A DNA stretch of 64,000 nucleotides, from the NCBI RefSeq assembly GCF_015679185.1, contig NZ_CP064939.1, forward strand, positions 3,782,001-3,846,000, read 5' to 3'. The translations under genes and the position numbers were made by a program. Source of the DNA: Pedobacter endophyticus (GTDB lineage Bacteria > Bacteroidota > Bacteroidia > Sphingobacteriales > Sphingobacteriaceae). Positions 9,208 to 17,159 of the stretch are shown piece by piece. Each line of letters begins with the position of its first letter. The first letter of the stretch is position 1. The notes beneath the pieces were generated by a model. It did no database searches. It worked only from the letters and a program-made list of their open reading frames with translations, and was not told the DNA's origin.

Positions 9208-9260
9208 AAAGTGATCGGATGAATACTTGCAATATGCCGATATTCATCCGATCACTTTTT
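9208..9260. repeat. Perfect 18-bp inverted repeat, likely bidirectional terminator (REP family 1)
   Basis: AAAGTGATCGGATGAATA (9208-9225) and its exact complement (9241-9258) flank a 15-nt spacer. A T run lies on the right and an A run at the left edge. It sits between the convergent OsmC and peptidase genes. Related palindromes occur near 28.8, 29.8 and 30.0 kb, so it is also a dispersed element. Confidence 0.75.
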
Positions 9261-9302
9261 AATTGGCGGTTCCAAACTGAAAATTGAGAACTGCAAACTG
9301 AC

Positions 9303-11183
9303 CTATTTTACCTCATAAACATTATCTTTTGGCGTGGCATCAACGTAAATGCCATTATCTAACGCAACAGATTTTATTTTTTTAAGGGTATTAATAACTA
9401 CTGCAGTTTGTTTTTGGTTGGCTTTCCACACCATTGGCGTTTTATGGATGTTTTCTGTTTTGCCATCACTGTAAGTAACCACAACATTGAATGGAATTGC
9501 AAATCCACCGGTATTTTTAACTGCAATGGTATACTTTCCTTTCGCCGGGCTAACTTTCGAAATTGATAAATCAAGGTAATTATTGGTAAAAAACCAGTTT
9601 TGGAAAAACCAGTTCAGGTTTTGGCCCGAACCTGCGTTCATGGAGTTAAAGTAATCCCAGGGAATGGGGTGTTTACCGTTCCAGTTATTCATGTAAGTAT
9701 GCAGTGCTTTTTTGAAAATTTCATCGCCAAGCATGTCCTTCAAAGCCAAATAGGAAAGCGACGCTTTGCCGTACGAGTTATTGCCATAACCTGCTCCCGA
9801 TACTTGATCTGACATGGAAATTACCGGCTGATCTTCTTCTGCAGATTTATCGTTGATATAATTGTTCACCCGAAACTTTTTGTAGAAATCGTCGGCTGCT
9901 TGCTTGCCATGCTCTGCAATACCGATCAAATACTCGAAAGTTGTTGCCCAACCTTCGTCCATATAAGCGTAACGGGTTTCGTTAATGCCCATATAAAACG
10001 GAAAATAGGTGTGCGCTACTTCGTGGTCTTGCACCAACTGGGCAAATACCGGATCGCCAAATTGCGAATCGTTGACCATCATTGGGTATTCCATGTCGGC
10101 AAACCCCTGAAAGGCGATTGTTTTTACGTAAGGATAAGGAATGCCCGGCCAGTTGTTAGAAAACCAAGCCAACGCATTGATGTTATACTTAACCGAGTTG
10201 ATGAAATCCTTTCCCGTTGTTGGGTTATAGGCCGCCTGAGCACTGGCCCTTCGGCCGGTTTTTGAATCGACAATTACACTTCCGCCATCCCAAACGTAAT
10301 GGTTGCTCAAAGCAAAGGTAACATCGGTAATGTGATCTGTTTTAAATTTCCAGGTGTTCCACTCTTTTTGTGCAGTTACCTTGCCTTCTTTTAATTCTTG
10401 CGCTGTAGCGATGTGGATAACGCCATCGGTATTGTACGATTTTTTTAAACGCTCGGAAATTTGAGGCTGTAAAACTTCATCGGGGTTCAAAAAATCGCCT
10501 GTAGCATAAACTACGTAGTTTTTTGGAGCCTTGACAGAAAAAACATAGTCATTAAAATCGTTATAAAACTCAGCCCTGTCGGTATGCGGAATTCTGTCCC
10601 ATCCGTTGTAGTCATCGTAAACTGAAATTCGCGGATAACTGTAAGCCACAAAAAATGAGTTCGGGTCGATCTGTCCTTCGCGGCCACTTTCTTTCGATAA
10701 TGGGTAATCCCAATCGATTTTGACGGTAATCTTTGATTTTGGATTCAGCGGTTTTTTTAAGCGTACGTTGCCAACCGTTCCCCAGTTTTTGCTGTCCACT
10801 TGATAGGTTTCGCCATCTACCGAAAACGAGGAAATGTTCAAGCCTGTTGATAAGAAATCTTCGCTTACAGCTCCGCCACGTGGTGATGTTGGCTTATGCA
10901 AATTATTTACAAAACGAATGGCAAGTGTTTTTAAGGTATCATTACTGTTATTGCTGTAAACAATTTCCTCTTGTCCGCTCACTACCTTGGTTTCGGCATC
11001 AACTTTTATATCCATGTTGTAACGGCCATGGTTTTGCCAATAATTGGGACCGGGTTTTCCGCTCATAGATCGCGTTCCTTTTTGATAGGCCGCCTTAATA
11101 TTTCGCGGCATATAAAGTTCCTGCGCCGAAACGGTGTAACCGCCTAAAGCAATTAGCAAGGCAATAGAAAGTATTTTTTTCAT
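9303..11183 (-). CDS. M1-family zinc metallopeptidase, exported
   Basis: The gluzincin signature HEXXH-X18-E is exact: H387-E-V-A-H391 and, after 18 residues, E410 in YMDEGWA. The substrate-binding motif GxMEN of M1 aminopeptidases appears in altered form as GFADMEYP (about 360-367). An N-terminal beta domain (about 50-230) resembles that of M1 enzymes, and a C-terminal beta region ends the protein. Residues 1-20 form a signal peptide ending VSAQE, so it acts outside the cytoplasm. The usual family role is removal of N-terminal residues from peptides. The changed exopeptidase motif makes the exact specificity uncertain. Confidence 0.87.
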   Translation of the reverse strand: MKKILSIALLIALGGYTVSAQELYMPRNIKAAYQKGTRSMSGKPGPNYWQNHGRYNMDIKVDAETKVVSGQEEIVYSNNSNDTLKTLAIRFVNNLHKPTSPRGGAVSEDFLSTGLNISSFSVDGETYQVDSKNWGTVGNVRLKKPLNPKSKITVKIDWDYPLSKESGREGQIDPNSFFVAYSYPRISVYDDYNGWDRIPHTDRAEFYNDFNDYVFSVKAPKNYVVYATGDFLNPDEVLQPQISERLKKSYNTDGVIHIATAQELKEGKVTAQKEWNTWKFKTDHITDVTFALSNHYVWDGGSVIVDSKTGRRASAQAAYNPTTGKDFINSVKYNINALAWFSNNWPGIPYPYVKTIAFQGFADMEYPMMVNDSQFGDPVFAQLVQDHEVAHTYFPFYMGINETRYAYMDEGWATTFEYLIGIAEHGKQAADDFYKKFRVNNYINDKSAEEDQPVISMSDQVSGAGYGNNSYGKASLSYLALKDMLGDEIFKKALHTYMNNWNGKHPIPWDYFNSMNAGSGQNLNWFFQNWFFTNNYLDLSISKVSPAKGKYTIAVKNTGGFAIPFNVVVTYSDGKTENIHKTPMVWKANQKQTAVVINTLKKIKSVALDNGIYVDATPKDNVYEVK

Positions 11184-11395
11184 TTTTTACTGAATAATTT
11201 GCGCTAAAAGTAAAAATAATGAGTGAATTATAGAATATATCGAACATTGTGGATAAATAATTGGATAGGCATAAGCATAAGCGGGACGCTTGCGCCAGCG
11301 AGGTACAAAAGTGCTGTTCGTCCTTAAATCATAAAAAATCCTGTGTATTTATTTGCTTTTGTAATTTACACAATTTATCTTCGTTATAATTGAAG

Positions 11396-11439
11396 CAAGA
11401 CTATGTAGCAAACCAACTATGTAGTCTTGTTTGTTTTTT
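11396..11439 (+). terminator. Intrinsic terminator in the greA leader (possible attenuator or short RNA end)
   Basis: CAAGACTATGTAG (11396-11408) can pair with CTATGTAGTCTTG (11417-11429) over 13 pairs, two of them G-U. The loop is 8 nt, and TTTGTTTTTTA follows. No plus-strand gene ends upstream, because the preceding gene diverges. A -7-like TATAATTG at 11385-11392 lies just ahead. The hairpin therefore sits inside the greA leader or ends a separate short transcript. Confidence 0.6.
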
Positions 11440-11468
11440 ATAGCGTTTGAAACAAAATTAATAGAGCA

Positions 11469-11942
11469 ATGACAGAGGTAACGTACTACACACAAGAGGG
11501 GTTAGATAAATTAAAAGAGGAAGTTCATTATCTAACTACGACTGGCCGTCAGCTGATATCTAAAGCAATTGCTGAGGCAAGAGATAAGGGCGATTTGTCG
11601 GAAAATGCAGAATATGATGCCGCTAAGGAGGCGCAAGGTTTGCACGAGGCGAAAATTGCCAAATTGAAAAATACATTGGCTAATGCACGACTGATTGATG
11701 AGTCGAAATTAGATTTGTCGAAAGTGCTGGCTTTGTCGATCGTAAAGATCAAGAATGTTAAAAACGGTGCAACGATGACGTATCAATTGGTTGCCGAAAG
11801 TGAGGCTGATTTAAAAACGGGAAAAATCTCTGTTAAGTCGCCAATAGCACAGGGATTGCTCGGTAAATCAGTTGGCGAATTTGCCGAAATTGAAGTGCCT
11901 GCAGGCAAAATGCAATTCGAAGTATTAGAAATTTCGAGATAA
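11469..11942 (+). CDS. greA: Transcription elongation factor GreA
   Basis: GreA binds the secondary channel of RNA polymerase and stimulates cleavage of backtracked RNA. The N-terminal coiled coil (residues 1-75) opens with TYYTQEGLDKLKEEV and carries the acidic tip in EARDKGDLSENAEYDAAKE, where D and E residues coordinate the catalytic magnesium. The C-terminal FKBP-like domain ends with SPIAQGLLGKSVGEFAEIEV. At 157 residues it is full length. It is a single gene preceded by a hairpin with a T run. Confidence 0.96.
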   Translation: MTEVTYYTQEGLDKLKEEVHYLTTTGRQLISKAIAEARDKGDLSENAEYDAAKEAQGLHEAKIAKLKNTLANARLIDESKLDLSKVLALSIVKIKNVKNGATMTYQLVAESEADLKTGKISVKSPIAQGLLGKSVGEFAEIEVPAGKMQFEVLEISR

Positions 11943-12119
11943 GCAAGAGCGGTGTAAGGTTGAGGGTATAGGCGTAAGGCCAAATTTCGTAAATTGTAAA
12001 CGCCTCACCTTTACCTCTTATGGTAATCTTTTATAATAAACAAAGACTTTTAGTTGGGCGTAATGCTTTAGCTCCCGCCTTTAGCCCTAAACCTTACACC
12101 TTTTAACCTTACACCTTAA

Positions 12120-12518
12120 ATGACTATCTTTTCGAAAATTGTTGCCGGAGAAATAAATGCCCATGTTGTAGCGGAAACCGTGGAGTATTTAGCTTTTTTA
12201 GATATTCAGCCGTTAACAGCCGGGCATGTATTAGTGATCCCTAAAATCGAGGTCGATTATATTTTCGATATGGATGAGGATCTGTATGTTGGGCTGTGGA
12301 TGTTTGCCAAAATTGTAGCTAAGGGATTAAAAACCGCTTTCCCCTGCGAAAAAGTTGGCGTTTCTGTGGTGGGATTGGAAGTTCCGCATGCGCATATACA
12401 TCTGATTCCGATGAACCATGTAAACGATATGAATTTCAGTAAGGAAAAGCTTAAACCTACCGAAGAGGAGTTGGCCGAAGCTGCTGAAAAAATCAGGCAA
12501 GCGCTGTTGGAAGAATAA
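12120..12518 (+). CDS. HIT family protein (Hint-like nucleotide hydrolase)
   Basis: The histidine triad is H90-A-H92-I-H94 in VPHAHIHLIP; the middle histidine is the nucleophile toward nucleoside phosphates. The N-terminus TIFSKIVAGEINAHVVAE and the block PLTAGHVLVIPK are typical of the Hint branch, which hydrolyses AMP-linked substrates such as adenosine phosphoramidates. At 132 residues it is full length. The 177-bp gap from greA holds long imperfect complementary words (ggtgtaaggtt / aaccttacacc) but no gene. The start ATG immediately follows this repeat-rich stretch, so its promoter is unclear. Confidence 0.92.
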   Translation: MTIFSKIVAGEINAHVVAETVEYLAFLDIQPLTAGHVLVIPKIEVDYIFDMDEDLYVGLWMFAKIVAKGLKTAFPCEKVGVSVVGLEVPHAHIHLIPMNHVNDMNFSKEKLKPTEEELAEAAEKIRQALLEE

Positions 12519-12657
12519 TATCGGCATCGAATCGATCATGTACTTATCAAACAGAGTTGGCCGGTACTGTCAGCAGGAACTGTCTGGCTTCGCTCAGACA
12601 AACTCCCTCCAAGCCCTTTAATTTAGTATTTGCTTTAGTGAACACCTTACTGTGAAC

Positions 12658-12688
12658 TTGCATAGGTCGAATCAATTGTTTAAATTTG
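12658..12688 (+). promoter_or_regulatory. Promoter of the PIN/small-protein pair
   Basis: TTG at 12658-12660, a 20-bp spacer and TAAATTTG at 12681-12688 match the Bacteroidota consensus fully. The -7 element ends 3 bp before the ATG at 12692, so the transcript would be leaderless. Confidence 0.65.
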
Positions 12689-12691
12689 GTT

Positions 12692-13149
12692 ATGAGGCCA
12701 CGATTGTATTTTGATACTTCAGTGTTTGGCGGAATCTATGATATTGAATTTCAGCAGCAAACCGAAAAGTTATTTGCAATGGTCAAATGTGGTGAGGTCA
12801 TTTGTGTATACTCAGATCTGACGGAGTTTGAGCTGCAAAACGCACCGAAAAGGTTAAGGAATATTTCGTTGATTTGGATAAAGAAACTGTCGAATATGTC
12901 GAAATCACAGAGGAAATCAACTCCTTGGCAGAAAATTATATCAATGAAAAGGTCGTTGGGCCAACTAGCATCGACGATTGTCGGCATATTGCTTGTGCCA
13001 CGATAAATAAGGTTGATTACTTGGTAAGTTGGAATTTTAAACACATAGTAAACGTATTCCGCATCCGAGGCTATAACTCGATTAACATTAAAAATGGTTA
13101 TATACAGTTAGATATACGTTCACCAAAAGAGATCATTGAAAATGAATGA
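12692..13149 (+). pseudogene. PIN-domain (VapC-like) toxin gene with a single frameshift
   Basis: The first frame encodes MRPRLYFDTSVFGGIYD up to LQNAPK. A second frame, one base back, continues with VKEYFVDLDKETVEYVEI to the stop at 13149. Joined, they give a 152-residue PIN protein with the acidic residues of the RNase site: D8, the E of LTEFEL, and the D pair in SIDDCRH, followed by VDYLVSWNFKHIV and RGYNSINIKNGY. The break falls at CCGAAAAGG (12845-12853), where one base is missing. PIN toxins of this type cleave RNA. The frameshift may be genuine decay, a sequencing error in an A/G run, or less likely programmed slippage. The partner gene is intact. Confidence 0.8.
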
Positions 13150-13294
13150 TAAAAACGAAAAAAAAGAAAAAAGTTTTGACACAGTCAAATTTTTTCGGAC
13201 GGTAAAAGAGAAAATAGCAAAAGAAACTGAGGGGATGACTTTTGCAGAGTTTAAAGCATACCTTAACGAACGTAACTTGAAAGTTGAAAGGTGA
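13142..13294 (+). CDS. 50-residue partner protein, probable antitoxin of the PIN gene
   Basis: ATG 13142 overlaps the PIN stop codon by 8 bp, as in translationally coupled toxin-antitoxin pairs. The protein is highly charged (MNDKNEKKEK at the start). A core SFDTVKFFRTVKEKIAKETE is followed by GMTFAEFKAYLNER, likely two helices. From memory, similar small proteins follow this PIN subtype in other bacteria; I could not check this. No DNA-binding domain is visible, so autoregulation would need another route. It is the only intact member of the pair. Confidence 0.65.
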   Translation: MNDKNEKKEKSFDTVKFFRTVKEKIAKETEGMTFAEFKAYLNERNLKVER

Positions 13295-13402
13295 TCAAAT
13301 TAAATGCTCTTGTTTAATGATAAAATGAACCTCACATCACAAATAGGTGATGTAGATTACCACAACCGATAAAAAATCGATTTCGTAACGACAGCGAAAT
13401 AG

Positions 13403-14293
13403 CTACTTTTTCAAATATGGGTTTTGGTTTGGCAGCGGAACAAAATCCGTTTCGCCTGGCACAGACTTGAACTTTTGCTCCAACCAATTTTGCTTGGCTT
13501 TTTCTATCAATTCCTTTTCTGACGCTACAAAGTTCCAGTAAATAAACCTCTCTTCGGGAAACGGGTTTCCGCCGAAAATATAAACCGTTGTGTTTTCGAG
13601 CATCGTAAATTCGCAGAGTTTGGCATCGTTGGCAATTAATATCAATCGCGGTTCAAACAGGTGACCATCGCTTTCAATCCCGCCCTCCAAAATGTAAAGT
13701 GCACTTTCGCCAAAAAGATTATCGCCAATGTTCAGTTTTTGCCTTTCTGTGCTCTTAATCTCTAAAAAATAAAGCGGACAGTAAACGGGAACAGGCGATT
13801 TTTTCCCGAAAGCCTCACCGGCAATTAGCTTGATACTTACGTTGTCTTGTTCCCAGCTTGGTATATCTTGATCGTCGACATGAAAAAACTCGGGTTCCAT
13901 TTGCTCCAAAGCCTTTGGCAGTGCCACCCAAATTTGTAAGCCGTGCAACAATTTATCGGTATGTCGCAAATATTCCGGCGTTCTTTCAGAATGAACTATT
14001 CCACTTCCCGAAGTCATCCAGTTTACCTGACCGGGTTTAATGATTACATCCGTTCCCAAACTATCTTTATGTTCAATTTCTCCCTCAAAAAGAAACGTTA
14101 AGGTCGATAAGCCAATATGCGGGTGCGGAGGGACGTCTAAATTTTCATGGTCGTTCATTGCTGCCGGCCCCATGTGGTCGATAAAGGCGAAAGGCCCAAC
14201 CATACGTTTTTCTCTAAATGGCAGTAGCCTGCCAACCATAAAGTTGCCAATGTTTGCTGGTCTTTCTTCGATAATGAGGGAAATATTCGACAT
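13403..14293 (-). CDS. Pirin family protein
   Basis: This is a bicupin protein. The metal ligands of pirin are all present in the N-terminal cupin: H57 and H59 in PPHPHIGL, then H101 and E103 in GIVHSE. The first cupin spans about residues 30-120, and the C-terminal cupin (about 165-245) contains KLNIGDNLFGESALYILEGG. Bacterial pirins act as quercetin 2,3-dioxygenases in vitro or as iron-dependent modulators of metabolic enzymes. The sequence does not tell which applies here. At 296 residues it is full length. A perfect 25-bp-arm palindrome lies just upstream. Confidence 0.9.
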   Translation of the reverse strand: MSNISLIIEERPANIGNFMVGRLLPFREKRMVGPFAFIDHMGPAAMNDHENLDVPPHPHIGLSTLTFLFEGEIEHKDSLGTDVIIKPGQVNWMTSGSGIVHSERTPEYLRHTDKLLHGLQIWVALPKALEQMEPEFFHVDDQDIPSWEQDNVSIKLIAGEAFGKKSPVPVYCPLYFLEIKSTERQKLNIGDNLFGESALYILEGGIESDGHLFEPRLILIANDAKLCEFTMLENTTVYIFGGNPFPEERFIYWNFVASEKELIEKAKQNWLEQKFKSVPGETDFVPLPNQNPYLKK

Positions 14294-14345
14294 GGAATTT
14301 TGGGTTGTTTGAAAGTGTGAATTTAAGGAAAATCTTTATAAAAAT

Positions 14346-14405
14346 CGTCATTGCGAGGCACGAAGCAATCTCATGTGATAGATTGCTTCGTGCCTCGCAA
14401 TGACG
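14346..14405. repeat. Perfect palindrome with 25-bp arms (REP-like)
   Basis: The arm at 14346-14370 starts CGTCATTGCGAGGCACGAAG and is exactly complementary to 14381-14405, with a 10-nt loop. No T run follows directly. It lies between the pirin start and the end of the ene-reductase gene. A diverged relative occurs at 24858-24997. Confidence 0.85.
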
Positions 14406-14414
14406 AACGGGATA

Positions 14415-14444
14415 TAAAAAAAGCATCCCTTTCGGGATGCTTTT
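14415..14444 (-). terminator. Intrinsic terminator of the ArsR/ene-reductase operon
   Basis: On the minus strand AAGCATCCC-GAAA-GGGATGCTT forms a perfect 9-bp stem with a stable tetraloop, followed by seven T. It is 25 bp past the ene-reductase stop. Confidence 0.9.
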
Positions 14445-14468
14445 AAATTGCAAATAAAGAATGAAAAA

Positions 14469-15569
14469 TTATACCAATTCTGCCAAAGCCTCTTTGCTAA
14501 AGCCTTTTAATTCGTCGGTACGGTTGTTCTTAATTTTTTCTACCCAGTTCGGGTCAGCTAAAAGCGGACGACCAACAGCAACAAGGTCGAAATCGCCACG
14601 ATCCATCCGGCGTACCAGTTCATCGAGCGAGCTTGGTTGAGAGCTTTGGCCAGCAAAAGCACCAAAGAAATCGCCGTCGAGCCCAACCGAACCCACCGAG
14701 ATGGTTGCTTTGCCAGTTACTTTTTTGGCCCAGCCTGCAAAGTTCAAATCAGAACCTTCAAACTCTGGCTCCCAGAAACGGCGTTGCGAACAGTGGAAAA
14801 TGTCAACACCAGCATCTGCAAGCGGCGTTAACCATTGCTCCATTTCAGTTTCATTTTTGGCCAGTTTAAAATCGTAGGCCGCTGGCTTAAATTGCGATAA
14901 GCGAATAATAAGCGCAAAATCGTCTCCAACGCGTTTGCGTACTTCTTTAATTACCTCAACGGCGAAACGTGTACGCTCGGCCAATGTTTTGCCACCATAA
15001 ATATCGGTGCGATTGTTGGTGCCGTCCCAAAAAAATTGGTCGATCAGGTATTGATGTGCACCATGAATTTCTACAGTATCGAAACCTAAGGCTTTTGCAT
15101 CAGCAGCTGCCTGACCAAATGCGGCAATGGTGTCGGCAATGGCAGCATCGTTCATGGCAACGCCGTTTTCAAAACCGGGCTTGTTAAGAGATGATGGCCC
15201 TTCGAACGGGGTGCCTGGCAACCACCCAGATGGGTGATTTTCCATAATACCCTGATGCCAAATCTGTGGACCCATTTGCCCGCCTGCGGTATGAACGCTA
15301 TTAATTACTTTTTGCCAAGCGGCCAACGCCTGTTCGCCATAAAAGTGCGGGATATTTGGATCGGCCGAAGAGGATGGGCGATTGATTACGGTGCCTTCTG
15401 ATAAGATCAGGCCAACCTGACCTGCAGCTCTTTTTGCATAATAGGCAGCTACATCATCGGTAGGGATGCCATCAGGCGAAAACGACCGCGTCATAGGCGC
15501 CATAACAATTCTGTTTTTCGTGTTCAATGTTTTTAAGCTGAAAGGCTTAAATAAACTATCTGTGTTCAT
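14469..15569 (-). CDS. Old Yellow Enzyme-family alkene reductase (NADH:flavin oxidoreductase)
   Basis: This FMN-dependent TIM-barrel enzyme reduces activated C=C bonds or nitro compounds using NAD(P)H. Family blocks are NRIVMAPMTRSF near the N-terminus and the substrate-anion pair HGAH in EIHGAHQYLIDQFFWDGTNNR. There it has the H-x-x-H form seen in PETN reductase instead of H-x-x-N. VAVGRPLLADPNWVEK, at the FMN phosphate, lies near the C-terminus. The start is ATG 15569 (MNTDSLFKP), giving 366 residues; the open frame begins three codons earlier with TTG. The gene lies 12 bp after an ArsR repressor, which suggests induction by an electrophile or metal. Confidence 0.93.
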   Translation of the reverse strand: MNTDSLFKPFSLKTLNTKNRIVMAPMTRSFSPDGIPTDDVAAYYAKRAAGQVGLILSEGTVINRPSSSADPNIPHFYGEQALAAWQKVINSVHTAGGQMGPQIWHQGIMENHPSGWLPGTPFEGPSSLNKPGFENGVAMNDAAIADTIAAFGQAAADAKALGFDTVEIHGAHQYLIDQFFWDGTNNRTDIYGGKTLAERTRFAVEVIKEVRKRVGDDFALIIRLSQFKPAAYDFKLAKNETEMEQWLTPLADAGVDIFHCSQRRFWEPEFEGSDLNFAGWAKKVTGKATISVGSVGLDGDFFGAFAGQSSQPSSLDELVRRMDRGDFDLVAVGRPLLADPNWVEKIKNNRTDELKGFSKEALAELV

Positions 15570-15581
15570 ATTTTTCAATTT

Positions 15582-15884
15582 TTATAATTCTGTAGTAATA
15601 ATTTCGTTCAGTTTTTTCAACCCCGCTTCGTTGCGTTTGTAGTACGTCCATTGCCCCACGCGGGTTGCAGATACCAAATCGGCTCTTTGTAAAATGGCAA
15701 GGTATTCGGAAATGGTGCTTTGAGATAAGCCGGCTTTTGTTTGGATTTGACCTACACAAACACCAACGTTTTCGAAATCGGCATTGGGCTGTTCCGGGAA
15801 ATTTTCTGCAGGCTGTTTCAGCCAGTTTAAAATCTGTAAACGCGTTTTGTTTGATAAGGCTTTAAAAACTTCTACTTGATCCAT
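15582..15884 (-). CDS. ArsR-family winged-helix regulator
   Basis: This 100-residue winged-helix protein opens with MDQVEVFKALSNKTRLQILNWL, the classic ArsR first helices. The recognition helix lies in KAGLSQSTISEYLAILQRADLV, and the wing in SATRVGQWTYYKRNE. One cysteine (GVCVGQIQTK) just precedes the recognition helix, where ArsR members often sense thiol-reactive ligands. ATG 15884 is chosen because the family starts there. It heads a two-gene operon with the ene-reductase, so it most likely represses that gene and itself. Confidence 0.9.
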   Translation of the reverse strand: MDQVEVFKALSNKTRLQILNWLKQPAENFPEQPNADFENVGVCVGQIQTKAGLSQSTISEYLAILQRADLVSATRVGQWTYYKRNEAGLKKLNEIITTEL

Positions 15885-16056
15885 GCTGCAAATATATATC
15901 GACTTTTCCCGATATGCCAATTATGAAGCTAAAGATTACAATGGTGTGTAAAACGGATTAAGCGTTAAGTAGACGTTTAAAATTGTACGATTTGTGGCGA
16001 TTTTGTTAGGATTTAAGTTAAACAAATCCTTACATTCGTTTAATCATCCTAACCAA

Positions 16057-16635
16057 ATGTCAACTTACAAATCGCTAACTGATCTTGAGATCTTCGTTCT
16101 GATGCAGGAGGGAGATAAGTTCGCCTTCGAGGAAATTTACGAGCGCTTTAATGGTTTGTTATACATTTACGCCTGTAAAATGGTAAGCAATAGGGAGGAT
16201 GCCCGTGATATTGTGCAGGAGATTTTTGTTTACCTGTGGAGCAACCCAAATATTCAGATCAAAACGCAACTTTCATCTTATTTATATACTGCGGTTCGCT
16301 ACAAGGTTTTCGATTGGTTGGACAAAAATAAATCGCGGTCGAATTATTTGCAATCGCTGACAGATTTTGCAGAGAAAGGCGATTATGTAACGGATAATTA
16401 CATTCGTGAAAGAGAATTTGCTTCGCTAATTGAGAAAGAAGTAAGCTTGCTGCCGCCGAAGATGAGATTGATTTTTGAAATGAGCAGGCAACAGCACCTT
16501 ACCCAAAAACAAATTGCAGAAATTCTTCAATTGTCAGACAAAACAGTTAAAAAACAAATGAGCAATGCGCTTAAGGTTTTAAGATTAAAATTAACTTCGT
16601 TTTTGTTGCTGGCTGTTATAGTTTTAATCCGTTAA
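16057..16635 (+). CDS. ECF RNA polymerase sigma factor of the GH16 locus
   Basis: Region 2 covers about residues 20-90, with FEEIYERFNGLLYIYACKM and the -10 recognition block DARDIVQEIFVYLWSN. Region 4 lies at about 125-180, with LPPKMRLIFEMSRQQHLTQKQIAEILQLSDKTVKKQMSNALKVL as a helix-turn-helix. A hydrophobic tail (SFLLLAVIVLI) ends the protein, a frequent feature of FecI-like sigmas in this phylum. ATG 16057 gives 192 residues; the open frame runs 21 codons further up. The downstream FecR is its likely anti-sigma factor, and the SusC gene its likely target. Confidence 0.9.
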   Translation: MSTYKSLTDLEIFVLMQEGDKFAFEEIYERFNGLLYIYACKMVSNREDARDIVQEIFVYLWSNPNIQIKTQLSSYLYTAVRYKVFDWLDKNKSRSNYLQSLTDFAEKGDYVTDNYIREREFASLIEKEVSLLPPKMRLIFEMSRQQHLTQKQIAEILQLSDKTVKKQMSNALKVLRLKLTSFLLLAVIVLIR

Positions 16636-16855
16636 CCGTTGACTGAAGTCAACGGCAATGGAGTTCTATTCCTTGCTAATTTACCGTTGGCTAAAGCCGA
16701 ACGGCAATGAGGGGCGATGTGCAGGTTTATTCCTCGCTATTCCATTGCCGTCAGTTTCAACTGACGGGATACTAAAGCCGAACGGCAATGAGGGGCGATG
16801 TGCCGGTTTATTCCTTGCTATTCCATTGCCGTCAGTTTCAACTGACGGGAGACAG
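16636..16855. repeat. 81-bp tandem duplication with palindromes between ECF sigma and FecR
   Basis: Two copies (16691-16771 and 16772-16852) share ctaaagccgaacggcaatga, ggggcgatgtg and the 20-bp palindrome CCGTCAGTTTCAACTGACGG. A perfect palindrome with 9-bp arms, CCGTTGACTGAAGTCAACGG, lies at 16636-16655, directly after the sigma stop. The remaining gap to 17159 holds no convincing gene; a 65-codon frame at 16945 looks like repeat-derived noise. Confidence 0.8.
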
Positions 16856-17159
16856 ATTTAAAGCTTTTTTGCAGGAAACTCGTTTTATAAACCCGACACT
16901 GTGGATACCGGCCTCGAGTGTAAGGCCTGCAGGCGTATGAGCAGGTGGCGGGAGGAAACATTAAAATGAAATGCTGTCTTTGCTTTTCTAAAAAAAAGAA
17001 TAAATCTGCCGTGGTTGGTATGGCTATTTCTGGGATTACGAGTGGGATTCTTCACTACGTTCAGGATAACAGGCGAAAAATAAAAAATATTTTCATTCCA
17101 TCTACTACCTGGCGCCTGCTCAACCTACTTGTATTTAATTAGCCAAATATTTTGAAGTA

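Noticed and set aside
12845..12853. Programmed -1 frameshift in the PIN gene
   Set aside because: CCGAAAAGG is not a good X-XXY-YYZ site in the reading frame, and no downstream stimulatory hairpin is evident. A missing base is the simpler explanation.
13333..13353. Hairpin CATCAC-AAATAG-GTGATG as terminator after the PIN pair
   Set aside because: The stem is only 6-7 bp and no T run follows on either strand, so it is too weak to call.
16658..17142. Two short frames of about 65 codons between the ECF sigma and fecR
   Set aside because: The first simply translates the 81-bp tandem repeat twice. The second contains the SGILHYVQDN word that repeat-derived DNA commonly encodes. Neither has a recognisable start context.
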